Notes under the pieces: generated by a model
Told to the model about the DNA's origin: nothing
Database searches by the model: none
What the model saw: only the letters and a program-made list of their open reading frames with translations
Assembly (NCBI RefSeq): GCF_017654505.1
Contig: NC_054535.1
Location: 48,692,848-48,756,847, forward strand
DNA: 64,000 nt
From: Polyodon spathula
Taxonomy: Eukaryota > Chordata > Actinopteri > Acipenseriformes > Polyodontidae
Direction of reading: 5' to 3'
Shown here: positions 1 through 11,776 of the stretch, one piece after another
How positions within the stretch are numbered: position 1 is the first letter of the stretch
How the letters are laid out: each line of letters begins with the position of its first letter
Translations under genes and position numbers: made by a program

Positions 1-165
1 CCACGTCGTTTCCCTTGTGGGTCGATGCTTTAGTATATCGTAGCTCCACCCCCTTTCTTGATGGCCGAGTTCCTTCTAACCCTGGGAATGAATTGTCTGA
101 CCATCCAGTCCAGAGCACTCTGTTCCCTTTACACAGCGCCCTCACAGGTCGGGAGAGAGATTCAT
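1..165 (-). repeat. LTR-like repeat cut by window edge (copy 1)
   Basis: Read on the minus strand, this stretch directly follows the gypsy RNase H fragment. It contains the sequence CCGACCTGTGAGGGCGCT near position 146. It aligns, with gaps, to 53,460-53,615 on the same strand: both carry a GTTTCCCTT block, a GGTC(G/A)AT block and CTCACAGGTCGGGAG in the same order. A TGTGAGGG start is also seen in the solo LTR at 12,161-12,757. I infer the beginning of a gypsy LTR plus a few bases of upstream internal sequence. The other end lies outside the window. Confidence 0.5.
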
Positions 166-172
166 CAAATAA

Positions 173-379
173 TCATTCTGTCTCACATATCCCAGTGTTC
201 AGAGTGGAGCCTAAGGAGCACTCAGCTGAATCTACCTTTCCCATTACTCCCCCATCCCAGGAAAAATAATCGGCATTTTGGTGTTCTTTCCCTGCATGGT
301 GAATCATGTGATACATGAATGGCTGCAGTGCCAGATACCACCGAGTTATCCGGGCATTGTTGTTGTATGAACAATTCAA
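173..379 (-). pseudogene. Ty3/gypsy pol fragment, RNase H C-terminus
   Basis: The minus-strand reading frame has the hallmark end of a gypsy RNase H domain: residues 'ARITRWYLALQPF' followed by 'HHAGKEHQNAD'. In intact elements these residues precede the integrase. The family copies retroelement RNA into DNA, and RNase H removes the RNA strand of the hybrid. Only about 45 residues are recognisable. The frame then runs into unrelated sequence and a stop at 173, and no integrase follows on this side. The fragment is 5'- and 3'-truncated and cannot be functional. It sits directly before the LTR-like repeat at 1-165, as expected for the 3' end of an internally deleted element. Confidence 0.75.
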
Positions 380-720
380 TAATTGATAATTTAGATTTTA
401 TCTGGGTTGATTAAGTTATCTTATTAATAATATTTAATTAGCGTGTTACAAAGATCGAGGATTTATTGTGAACACACATACACCTCCTAGACACAAGGAA
501 TGTTTAATCAATAGTAGTATTTTATTAAGTACACAAATATTAAACAGAAATTAGTGAAGTCAGAAAGTAAATCTCTTAGTCTCTAAGCACCAAACACAAG
601 TCATAAGCTCTCACTGCACTCAGGTGGCCAGCAAGGCAAATATATGATACTTCCTATCTCCTCACACACAAAGTAGAAACTTCCTCAGACAAGCAGGCTG
701 TGACGTAGCTAGTAACTTGC
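380..720. other. Anonymous AT-rich sequence
   Basis: I see no coding signature, terminal repeat or family resemblance here. Confidence 0.4.
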
Positions 721-723
721 TCA

Positions 724-787
<64 letters not shown>
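721..787. repeat. (CA)n microsatellite
   Basis: This is an almost uninterrupted run of CA dinucleotides, with one TA interruption near its left end. It lies in anonymous sequence. Confidence 0.95.
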
Positions 788-790
<3 letters not shown>

Positions 791-1079
791 CATAAACTGA
801 AATGATGCAGACAATCCTAGAATATATCACATTAAGCTTATCAGTGGTGTATAGATTGAGGATATGGCAAGTTTACTTTTAAAGAAATTCTTTATACAAC
901 AATATGAGGTAGATTACTTATAGTTACTTCATTAAGTTTTACTAAATGTTATTCACATACAAAATGTGCAAACTAAATAATTACAATTACAATCTGTTAC
1001 AATTAATTTATTTAGTTTCATGAAAGGGGAAATGCAACTGGAATTATATTCAACGGTTTCTTGAAGCTTAGACATTTGG

Positions 1080-1925
1080 TCCACTAGCTTGAAAACTCAA
1101 TCTGTTCAAGTGTCGAGTACAAAAGGCTCTCCTCTCAGCTACGAAGTCTTCAATTCCACATTGTTTGCATGCTTGCACATCCTGCAGGGCGAACATGCCC
1201 CAAGAGGATGGCCTCACTCTGTGTGTAGGGTGCTTGGGCATCCAGCACTCCACTTTGGCCCTCCCACATTGCGGTTAATTCCTCAACCACTTTGTTGGCA
1301 AATTCTCACCCATTCTCACTCTTGAAGATACGGGGCACTCCAAAAGTAGTGAAGATGTTGATCAATTTGTATGCAACCTCTTCTGCCCGCTTGCTTGTTA
1401 AGGCTATGACGATGACAAACTTGGTTAAGTGATCCTGATATACAAGAATAAACTTGAAAAAAGTTTCGGTCCTCCTGACTTTGCATATCTATTAATTCAA
1501 TCTGGCAACGCAAATGAATTTCTGAAAACAACATTGGTTTCACTACTAGACCTTCCTTGGGAGCTGAGGACTTTTATTGGCATGGAGCATAGAGGTTTTA
1601 ATAGAGTACGACAGTTTCAGCAGTAATATTCTTATATCTTCTTTTTAATTTGTGCATCATCCTGTTCCTGCCACCGTGGCCAATGCTTAAATGAGTTTAG
1701 TGTATTATGTCAAATAATTCTTCATTACGGACAAAGTGGAGTCTGTACACCCAGCAGGTACTGGAGGGATAAGTTTCTGCTTTTCTTCTATAGACAAAAT
1801 GTCCTACCTCTTCAGGCACCTGTAGTCACCCTTTGAAATAAAACCACTGCTTGTCCTCAATCAGGTTGTTTAATTTTTCATAAAACCTTTTCTTAGTAAC
1901 TTTTACACCTTTCATTGCTTTATGA
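1080..1925 (-). pseudogene. KRBA2-like DDE integrase, decayed
   Basis: The minus strand encodes a broken integrase of the KRBA2-like type (KRAB-A domain containing 2), a transposon-derived integrase family. In order there are: a lysine-rich N-terminal part ('GVKVTKKRFYEKLNNLI', near 1,910); a zinc-binding-like block ('HLSIGHGGRNRMMHKLKRRY', 1,640-1,700); 'RCQIELIDMQS' with the first catalytic Asp (about 1,475-1,515); 'VYQDHLTKF' and 'ALTSKRAEEVAYKLI'; then 'KSENG' stop 'EFANKVVEEL' (about 1,290-1,340). The second catalytic position, normally Asp in 'SDNG', is Glu here and is followed by a nonsense codon. There are several more stops and at least one frameshift. The region after about 1,250 diverges. 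No flanking inverted repeats were identified. The family call is firm; the element boundaries are unknown. Confidence 0.8.
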
Positions 1926-2178
1926 TAGAAATAAGTCTTAAAAATAACACATCACAGCCGCACTACTATGAACTGCTGGGATTTACGCGCTAGTTTTAAA
2001 AGAAGCAACAATACACACACACACAGAGTCTCCTAAGGAGGGTTGAATGATGTGCACATTCACGAGCCGAAGCGTAGAATTCTGTTGTTTTACTATATTT
2101 ACGCACATTCAGATTAATGTGCACAATCAACGGTTATTATTCACATTCTACATTCTCCAATCTTCGCACATTTACTCA

Positions 2179-2216
<38 letters not shown>

Positions 2217-2236
2217 TCTATATAATATATATATTA
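2179..2236. repeat. (TA)n microsatellite
   Basis: Alternating TA tract with small interruptions. It lies just beyond the 3' end of the tyrosine recombinase remnant. Confidence 0.95.
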
Positions 2237-2239
2237 TAG

Positions 2240-3115
2240 AGTCCCAGACTCCATAGAGTGAGTGGAGTATTTTCATTCAGTGCGACTGACTGTAATAATA
2301 ATATTATTTGAACTGCTTGGTTGTAGGATGCTTGAACATTTTGTTTCATTACAGTACGAGGTTTCAGTGGACTTTGTGGGAATTTCAGTGGGAATCTTTT
2401 CTGTTGATATCTCTTGGAGAGAGCATGACTCATCAATCTTTTTATTCTCTCATCAACATGCTGTGTATACGTTTTAATGCTAGTTTCAGCTTTATGTCCG
2501 CTCACTGATATGATATACCTGCTTTCAAAACCTTTTTTAATCAAGGGTAGTTATGCATGTGGCTCTCAAACAGTGATGTGTGTATATTTAAGAAAGCACG
2601 TTTTCATACAGGTTCTGAAAGTATTTTTCACTTGCATGTTGCCAGACCAGGGTTTGTCATCTGGAGGAATGAGTTTTTTTTGGTTTTTGCCAGAAGCAGT
2701 CAAATGATGGGTTCATTTAATTAGATATTTTTAAGTTCTTCTTTACTCAGAGGTGCTCACGTCCACTATTGTACAGATATAGCAGGATATCCACAAATAC
2801 TTTGGTGTGTTTGTGTTCATTTTTTTCATAAAGCTTTTTAAAATCTTTATGCGTCGGCAGTTGCTTATGGTCTCTTTTTCCATCTTGTTTACGTTTTGTA
2901 AGCAAAGCGGTGAACATGGTATTAGCATCATTAAGTGTAGGGTTATTGACTGTCTATTTGCAGCTTGCAGAAAATGTTTTTGAAGTCCATACTGCATAGT
3001 TATTAAACTGTTTTTTGCATAGAACTGCTGCATTTTTCTTACTGTGGCATAGAATTCTCAGAGGAGTCCGTTCTGTTGCTGAGCATCATATTTGTTTACA
3101 TCGGCAATTTGCATT
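2240..3115 (-). pseudogene. Crypton-type (DUF3504) tyrosine recombinase, decayed
   Basis: Three minus-strand blocks in the correct order match the tyrosine recombinase of Crypton transposons and their domesticated DUF3504 relatives (KIAA1958, ZMYM types). These enzymes cut and rejoin DNA through a tyrosine. Block 1 (about 2,960-3,060) reads 'FYATVRKMQQFYAKNSL', resembling the N-terminal 'FYAEARKKDG..Y' part. Block 2 (2,747-2,926) is an uninterrupted 59-codon frame containing 'ANTMFTALLTKRKQDGK' and ending 'LLYLYNSGREHL', which carries the first catalytic Arg in the 'GRE.L' motif. Block 3 (2,380-2,544) reads 'KKGFESRYIISVSGHK' then 'SIKTYTQHVDERIKRLMSHA', the C-terminal 'SGHK..S...Y' box with the catalytic His and a candidate Tyr. 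Frameshifts and stops separate the blocks. It could be a decayed transposon or a decayed host-gene relative. Confidence 0.65.
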
Positions 3116-3350
3116 TCTTTAAATTTTATTAAGTCAGAAAACACTGAAGCTAAGTTTTTGTAACAACTTTAGTGTTTACAGTATTTTATATTTACATTTA
3201 GCAATTAATTTTCTGTTAAGTCACAAAATTGCTTTTCAGCAGGTCTGGAAGCAGGTTGTCAGCCATTGTAGTCTGTTGTTTGAGGAGAGGAAGCGTGTTC
3301 AGCATGACGATCACATGTCAGAATTTCTAAGGACTGATTCAAACAACAGG

Positions 3351-4590
3351 TTATTACATAAAATGCATAAAATGAAAAAATAACATGCAAAAACTAATTT
3401 CATACTTTTGCAAAGTATTTTGGCACCCTTACATTAGTATTTTGTGTGCCCACCCTCTGCTTCCTTTACAGCTTGCAGTCTAATTTTGTATTTTGAAACC
3501 AGTTCCTGGCATCTTTCGGAGATCTGTTTGCCAATTCTTAAACACATACAACTTTATTTTCTGCAGTAGACTTTGGTTTCCTTTTTGTAACTGCAGCCGC
3601 CAAGTCAGTCCACAACATCTCGATGGGATTTAAGTCTGGGGACTAAGCTGGTGAATCCATAACTGTAATCTTCTTTTTTTTTTTTTTTTACAAATTCCTT
3701 TGTAGACTTCGCAGAACGTTTAGGGTCATTATCCTGCTAGAATATAAACTCCAATAAGCCTTCTAGCACTGGATAACATATGCGAGTGCAAAATGTCTTT
3801 ATATTTTGCAGCATTCATTGATCCTTCTACAGTACAAAGGTCACTAGTGCCTGAGAAAGAAAAACAAGACCATACCACCACACCTCCTCCACCATGTTTA
3901 ACACTGTGTATGATGACCTTTTCTAGCACTCTAAACGTATTGTTGCATCTTGGTGAAAAGTAGTTATATTTTGGCTTTGTCTGACCATAAAATTTGGTTC
4001 AAGTATCTAGTGGAAAACTTCAGTCGCTTTCTTTTGTGTATTGTTTTTAACAAAGGTTTGCATCTTGGTTTTCACCCATGGACATTCATCTTGTTAAGGT
4101 GTCATTGAATTGTTAACTTGTGAATTTCTTGACCATCTTCTCTCAATTCTTGTGTCAAATCTTTTGCAGTAATCAGAGGGTTTTGCCAGGCTGCTCAAAC
4201 TCGATTCTTCTTCCAGATTTTGCAGAAATCTTTCTTGGTCTTTCACACCTGGAAATAACTGCAATCATTAACAGTCCTGCTATTTTTTCTGGTAGTTTCT
4301 CCTTTTTTGTTTACTTGTATCACAACCATCTTGAGGTCATTGTTATACTCTTTAGTTTTAAACTTTTTTTTTTTATCCCAAATTTCCAATTAATTTTTCA
4401 GCACTTGATGATTATGTATTTTTTTTTATTTTATAACTATGATCAGGTGTTGGTTTTCAATCACGATTATTGTCAATAATTAGCAGCGAATGGGTTTCAT
4501 ACGAAATATGTTGATTGCCCAAATACTTTTGTCAAAGTATGACATTAGTTTTTCCATGTTATTTTTCATTTTATGCATGTGATGTAATTA
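3351..4590 (-). mobile_element. Tc1/mariner element with ~75-bp inverted repeats
   Basis: The ends form long inverted repeats: 3,351-3,424 pairs with 4,516-4,590, sharing for example CATAAAATGAAAAA and AAAAACTAAT(T/G)TCATACTTT on the inverted strand. This end structure and the transposase remnant between the ends define a Tc1-like cut-and-paste transposon of about 1.24 kb. That is slightly shorter than the usual 1.3-1.6 kb. The exact TA target duplication could not be fixed because the outer ends are AT-rich and diverged. Confidence 0.85.
3560..3960 (-). pseudogene. Tc1-like transposase, central and C-terminal part
   Basis: The minus-strand frame at 3,729-3,929 gives 'IIHSVKHGGGGVVVWSCFS', which corresponds to the conserved 'VKHGGG.VMVWGCFS' of Tc1 transposases. 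It continues to 'SMNAAKYKDIL'. After a stop, the next residues read 'QDNDPKRSAK', the second catalytic Asp region. Further on, 'SPDLNPIEMLWTDL' (about 3,600-3,640) is the third catalytic Glu region. A run of lysine codons derives from an A-tract (T-run at 3,674-3,690 on the plus strand) that has probably expanded. The N-terminal DNA-binding part (about 3,960-4,480) is too eroded to read. The gene is clearly dead. Confidence 0.8.
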
Positions 4591-4828
4591 ATAATATGTT
4601 GTTTTATTAAAAAGATTTTAACTTGGGTGTTTTGTCTAGAATCGCATTATTGCCTCATCCCGCAGCCATCGGCGCTTCCTCTTTTCATCAATTTCATTTA
4701 CTTCTGGACATGTACCTTACCGATAGCAAGTCTAACAAAGCTCATGAGAAAACATTTGTGTAAATAACTTGATTGTTAGATTTAAAAAAGAGCCCTTCCC
4801 CTGTGCGCATTTTATGTTTTATGTGGTG

Positions 4829-5326
4829 TGTTATTGTTGGTGTGTATGCATTGGTGCACGGGATATAATTTGGGTGGTGTAGCACTGGCAGTTTGAAATG
4901 TATATTTGTAGTTGGGCATGGATGTTTCAAAATTAGTTCATGTGCAGACTGTGCTGGGATTCAAGTGAATGATTAATTAGGAATTGAGTCCTGGCACAGC
5001 TGTAGGTAAAAGCAGTCACGAATCACTCACTTGGGGTAGTGTGTTCAGAGGTGGAACGAGAGTCGTGAGGTAAAGAAAGTGAAACTAAATATAAATAACA
5101 ATTGCTACACATGCTGGTTCAACCCCAATGCAAAACTTATTTTGTTCTGTATCAGGTTGTTAGTCTGTTTGTTTTGGCCAGCATGCCTTTTTTTGTTCGG
5201 TGTTTTGTTTTGTTTGTTAAACTTTCTTGTTTATTTATTATTAAAAATGCACATTAGCGCTTCCATACCCCAGTCCTATGTGTCTCTCTTCCTGATCTGA
5301 CATCAACACCAGCTATCCTGGTCACA
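4829..5326 (+). mobile_element. Solo LTR, family A (copy 1)
   Basis: It starts TGTTATTGTTGGTG and ends GGTCACA. It shares, in the same order, the blocks CACGGGATATAA, CATGTGCAG, the promoter-proximal AAAAGCAG and GTGTGTTC(A)G with 20,219-20,570 and, inverted, with 62,010-62,567. The sequence after AGGTGGAACGAGAG resembles the start of transcription in the other LTRs of the window. I infer a solo gypsy-type LTR. A 5-bp target duplication is not clear. Confidence 0.65.
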
Positions 5327-8300
5327 GTGCTACACAGCGAAAGTGTTGCAAACACAGCAGAAAGACCTTATTCTAAGATATTGCTTTCGATTTCTAGTGG
5401 GGGCACACACGTGACCAGCATGTTTTTAACTTACCAAAAATTATACACTGCTACAAATAACTCACTAGCAGGACCTAGTAATAGGAAAACAAATATTGCC
5501 AACTTAATTTCTGCCTCACTTTAAAACTAAAACAAAAAAATATAAGACTAAAGTGCTAATTTGTACTCTTGTCAAGAAACCGGGAAAGCACCAAAGTTGA
5601 AAAGATAATGCAGTGCAGCATTTAAATTAGCGCACACAAAAATCCTCAGGTAAATCTCAGAGAAACAAAAACACTAACCTGCACATTCGGTGTATAATTC
5701 TCCTTCACACAAATACACATTCAAAATAATATGCCCAGCAAAATCTGATAAACTGAGGTAAGAAATAAAGTGCAATAATATTTCAGTTAGTGATAAATGA
5801 GAGAAAGTAAAAAACCCAGCAGAGGTCACAAACAGGTAGTTAAGTGTTTATAGCATTAGCAAGTATATAATATAATATTCAGTGGGGTTAATGGATCATT
5901 GGTTTTGTTAGTTTAGCAGAAACAGTTTTTCTCTTTCCAAACCTGTTCAGAGATCCTTTCTTGTGCGTTGCACATTTGAGATAACAGATTTTTTGAAACA
6001 CAGACCTCATGTGGGCCCAAATTCATCTGGGGGTCCTACGCTATCATGTAATTTGCGTACAGGTTAATCTGGCCCTGGGTGTGATTGATCATTTTTAGTG
6101 TGATTGATTATTTAAAAAAATAGATTAAAAACTAATAAATTGATTTTTTGAGTACAGTTTGCTGTTGCTTACAGAGTTGAATGATAACTATTTCCGTATT
6201 TTAAATTAATTTAAAGTTAATATAATATAAAATTGAGTTGAAATTATTGTTTGCTTCAGTATGTAACCAGGGTGCAAATCTATGAAGGAAAATGAACACT
6301 TACTGATTTATTACCTTCAGGGTTATATAATTAGACACTACATGCTTTATGTGTTGATGACAATGGCATTGACCTCTGACCTCTGTCATAATGTGGTAAT
6401 GTTACAGTCTGATGACATGACACGCTACACACAGTAGTACCTTTACCGGATATCTGACTCGGGATCATATGATTAGTTATTTTCTTTCATTATCTTGTTG
6501 AGCAGTAGAAATGTACATTTTTCACTGCCATATTGTTTTATCCTTTGGGAACATCAATGAATACAATATGATATTATTCAGATTTGGAATGCAGTTGTAC
6601 TTTATGGTTCTCTCAGTTAAGTCACATTACCGGTGTTGACTTTTATAAATGTTTCATTGCCAGATTATTTTAACCTGTATATAGACCACACATGCAACAA
6701 TGCAAACATACAATTTATTTAACATATATTCTTATAGTCATTAAAAATGACCTCCTAGTCAGCAGCAGGACTACAGTTCCAAAGTTCTGGAAATCACATT
6801 TACTTTTAGACATTTAAATAAAACTGTAATCTATGATAGAATAGTGACACCTATGTGCACAAGTAGCAGATTTTCATGTCTGATAAAACTTTAAAAAGGG
6901 TAATCAAAATGTAACAACGTCCCATAATCTGCAGTATAATGTACATTACAGTATCTGGATATAGCACATTAAGCTAAAGAAGCAACCCTGCTGTCATAGA
7001 GCACAAAGGGAGTTGCATGAAAGAAATTAGATTCCATCTTCTTTTCTTTCTGTTCTTTATTGTTATTTTTGGCAAAATAACTGATTACCCCACACTTATG
7101 GGTGGAAGAAAAGCAGCTGGTGTGTAATCAATCCTTTTAAAAATCACAGCATGTGCGCCATTCCCCCAGAACAGGATAAATGTGACATTAGGGACACGAA
7201 TATCATTACCTTGATGAATTACTGAAGGTATAACGATTATGGAAATCGTCATCGACTGATCATCAGTCTCCATTTATTTCAAATCAATGTCTAGAATTTG
7301 TAGCCTGAATGGGGATTTTATCAAAGACTCACTGGTATATTGCATCTCTTCATAGCTACCTTCCACCTAAGAGCATTAAAGCATAGCCATGCATCATCCG
7401 CTGTTCAAGAATGGAAACACTCTATGATTTTGTGGCCTCAGGCAATCCAAATTAGTTAGTCGACCGCTAGGCAAGCGCACACTTAAGTGCCCTGTCTCTG
7501 TTGGCAAAACAGTTTAATTTAAGAACCAACAAATCTGGCTAGACTAAGGAATTCCTCCCCAAACACACAGATCCATATAACTTCTTCTCAATGCCAATAT
7601 AAATGAATGTTTTACTCTATGGCCGTGGGTGTTTCTCGACACAATGGTTCTCAGAAGCACATTGACGTTTTTGTTTTTAATATTCTGTCATGAATTAACA
7701 AAGCTGACATAATTTGACAAGCCTCCTCAGTTTAATGTTGAAAACTTAAATACTTGAAATAAAATGAGGCACCTGGTCCTGGATGAGAAGTAAGTACACA
7801 ACCCCATACAATACCCCATTTTCTTCTTGCTGAACTACTGACTTTGCTCAGAGGGGAATCAGAGTCAAGTGTCGCTCAGAGAAATAACTAAGTCAATTCT
7901 GTCAGGCAGGTAGTTAGGTTTCTTATGAATGAGTTCTGGCATTTGAAGTCACACTTCCTATTGGACACATAAGTTCACATATCAAACACACCAGCTGTGG
8001 TTTCAGTGAGAATCAGCAAAAATGAAAGTACCTTTTTTTAGACAGGCCAGGAAGAGAACAGACATTGTCACTTTCTTTGCTATAACTGTCAACAAAGCTT
8101 ACTATCCTCCTACAATACAATGAGCACAAAAACCGCATCAACAGCACAATAAAAAGGGAACTCAAGCTGGTTACAAGGTCTTAGCTGACCTGAGTACAGA
8201 ATGCCAAAACAATCTGACATTATTCTTGCAAGCATGCAAAATGAGTTAATCATTTAAAAGAGCTTTTTTTAAAACAAGATGTTCTTGGATTGAAAATCAG

Positions 8301-8649
8301 TAGCTTCTGTTGTGGTTTTTTAGAATGTGTCAACTATCACTAATACAAGTTTAGCACAGTAAATTTGCATAGCATTTTTTCTGTTTTCCCATTGTTATCC
8401 TATGCATATACTATAGTTAATCATGGTTTGCCATGTTTGTTTTGTAGTATGCTTTACTATAATTCTCACAGTGTTGATTTATGCTTTCACTTTTTTAAAC
8501 TTTGCTATGTTCTTACTGTGGTAAAGTACGGTGGACCTGAGGTGCAGAACACAATAAAATTAAATGTTAGCGACATATAAACAAAAAATTAGCCATATGC
8601 AAATTAAAATGTATCGATTTTTAAACATACAGAAAGTCAGCTACTAAAA
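5327..8649. other. Anonymous sequence, no gene seen
   Basis: About 3.3 kb of AT-rich sequence with only short chance reading frames. I recognise no exon, repeat family or terminal repeat. Confidence 0.5.
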
Positions 8650-8696
8650 TTTTGTTTGCATGCCGCTAATAAAAAATTAGCAGCATGCAAACAAAA
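8650..8696. repeat. 21-bp hairpin
   Basis: Arms at 8,650-8,670 and 8,676-8,696 are inverted copies differing at a single base, separated by a five-A loop. Partial copies of the arm sequence (GCAAACAAAAA, ATATGCAAATT) lie just outside. It may be the core of a small foldback element. Confidence 0.8.
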
Positions 8697-9343
8697 AGAT
8701 AGCAACTTACAAACAAATTCCAAAACGGAATTAACTTTGAAAAGAGAAATGGAACACTTAAGTCTAAGAGTGCTAGATAGTGGAGGGAAACAACGTATAG
8801 CTCTGTACAGTATTAAAGCATTGCCAGGGTGCATTGTGTCATGTATACATTGAGAGAGTCAAGGGGTGGGATGTAGAGGAACATACAGCATACATAGGGT
8901 GACCAGAAGACTAGGTTTTCCATCAAAGGTCCTGGTGTCCCGACATTTTGCTCAAAATCTTTAAAAAGTCCTGGTTTTCGGCCATGTACAGCGACACACT
9001 CTAAATACCTTTTGTCAAAATAACATAAACAACCACTTTTAGTTTATGGCACCTGCAGTGAAAACAAAATTAAATAAAAAAAACAAGGTAGCAGGGTAAT
9101 CAAGAATATTATGTATGTATGTGCTTATTCCTCAGTGCACCATATGTTTTCATTTAATTTAGGTTCAGTATGAATCTACAATTGTGTGTAATACTGGAAT
9201 TTTTGTAGCTGTTCAGTTCTGGCGGTAATTAGCCTACACTAAGCTACCACTTAAAGCTCTTCAACAATGCCAATAAATAAAAGAAAGCCAGTAAAAAAAG
9301 AAAGAAAGAAAAATGCCAAAACCTGAAAGTATTTTAATGATTT

Positions 9344-9344
<1 letters not shown>

Positions 9345-9397
<53 letters not shown>

Positions 9398-9428
9398 TAA
9401 TAATAATAATAAGTAAGTAAGTAATAAG
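9345..9428. repeat. (AAT)n microsatellite
   Basis: A run of AAT/TAA trinucleotides that grades into AAGT-type repeats at its right end. Confidence 0.95.
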
Positions 9429-11776
9429 TAAGCAATACATATAACACAATCTGGCTACTTAAATTAATTAACCACAAATTATCCACCCAGGATTGTACTG
9501 AAATTAGCTAGCTGCTTAAAAAAAAAAAAAAATGTAATACTAAGATTGAGAGGATGGCTATTTAAATAACCATTAAAATAGTGTATATTTAAATCTGGTC
9601 ACCCGAAGTACGCAGCATTGCAAAAACAATGCCCCTTCACCCTTCAACGAAAAAAGCTATATGTTAATGCAACACAACACACAAGCCCTGGAGTGTATCA
9701 TCACAGGACCGTGTAGTAATAATTGTCTTACTGCTCAGCTCTGACATCATAGACCAACCCATTTAACTGATCTATTAATATCACTACGCCTTAATAATAC
9801 ATGTTTATAATGACTGGTTGAAACAAAAACAAAAAACATTAGCTTGGACTTTAAAACTGCGCCGGGTGTTCAATTGAATAAAGTCCTAAGGAATTTTTAT
9901 GAAGAAAATTAATACAGCATTTCAGTTTTTTGGGGGGGGTCTGAGAGGTATCATAAACCTGAATAGTATTTTTATGGGCAGAAATGTCAAAATAATATCT
10001 GAAACTGAGTTTAAATAGTCCAACAATGTTTTCATGTCTGATGCTAAGAATTTCAATTGAGATGATATTAAGAAAGGTAATTTCTCAAAGAACCTATGGT
10101 GCATGGCAAATGTTTTTTGAAAAATCGTGATAATAAACATGGCATGATATTAAGCAAGGTGGTATAAACCGGTTAATCTTAACCTCAGATACCTCAGATA
10201 ATTGTAGTATTACCTGAGGTATAATGAGGTTTATGAATTATTTAGGTAGACTTTAATGTTTAGTTTCAGATTTCATTGAAGTTATATTCCCAAAACCTCT
10301 TAACAGGTCTGAAGTGCTGAAATGTGGTGGTGTTTTTAGATATATTCTTTTTTGTACGCGTAAGTAATATTTCTATCAATTCAATTCCACTAAAAAACAT
10401 GTTTGTTTTTTTAACTGCTGAGCATATTTTACCATCAATATTTAATTAATACAAAATCAAATGAAAATAGCAATGCTTTCACTGTGCTGTGCTTTTACTA
10501 TGGTAGACTTTTATCTATGCCAAGTTAGAAGTGGTTAAGTAAAGTGTTTTTACTTTCATGTACTATTCTCAAACAACTTTACTGAATTTCATAACTTTTT
10601 ACAAAACTTGTTCAAGATGACAAACACATAATTGACATGTGCAAATTGACACCATCCCATGTGGAGGTGTAACTAATTACGGAATACATAATAATGATTT
10701 TCAACTGTTACGAATTGGATTTCTTTGTTTAAATAAATCACAGCTTATTACTGTGGCTGCACCGAAGAAGAGAGCCAAGAAGACAGATTCATCCTTACTC
10801 CCAAATTGAATTCATCAGATTAGAACTGCATCTGACACATTACATGGTACAAGTTTTTCTTCTGTCTTTTAATTATTTTATGTGGATTATTTTTTGTAGT
10901 CCTACTTTTAATTGTACTATTTTACTTTAGTAGAATACTTGTGCCACTTGTGATATGTATGACGTTTATCTGATTAAGTAAGTGCTTTTTCCACACAAAA
11001 TAAATACTAGTTAGGGGGGGAGGTAGCACAATTTCATGGTAGTGTAAAAACAACTTTAACAAAAGTAATTTTACTGAACTGTATTTTGAAAATAGATATG
11101 TAATTCAGTAATAGATTCTTTCACATATGGCAAGTCTCACGTACACCATGAGATTTACACTTCTTGAAAATAACCCCCATGGGTTGATCTTTAAAATTAT
11201 CTTTCAGCTGGTAGTTTCTTTACTCATATCAATATTTTATTTGCATTTTCATCTACACTTCTCCAGTGCAAAAGGTAAGCACAAGCACTTTATGGGTGGA
11301 TTGCCATCAACTTCATTCTTCCAGACAGAGATCTATCTATCTGCCATTGGGTGGTAATAGTCACTAAATATTGTGCAATTGTTTGCTTTGTTTTTTTTCA
11401 CCAATAGAAAGATTAAACCTGACATTAAGTAATATCGCTACAGCTAGTGTCAAATGTGCTAACCTATGTCAACCTTGCAATTACAGGTATAAAAAGATTT
11501 AGATCCAATTGGCCCCATTACTATATGCCTCAACTTATAATTAGCAGGAGAGCATATGAGGTCATGGGATAATAAATCATGTACGCGATTAAGCAAAAGT
11601 AAACTCTGTTCATTAGCCATTGTAATACTGTAATTTGAGTAGATCTTAATTGGCAAAGTTTTCTAGGGTTACATAGCAGTGTGAGTTAATAATGCACTAC
11701 TATTTTGCCTCAGGGGGGCTGCACAGAAATCCATTATAGGTCACAAATAAATTGAATTTCGTGGTCTCAACTACAG
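9429..11776. other. Anonymous sequence, no gene seen
   Basis: Low-complexity, AT-rich sequence. The short reading frames present show no recognisable domain. Confidence 0.5.

Noticed and set aside
4120..4479. 119-codon open frame on the plus strand
   Set aside because: It lies on the opposite strand of the Tc1-like element, over its eroded transposase. A phenylalanine-rich frame is expected from T-rich sequence.
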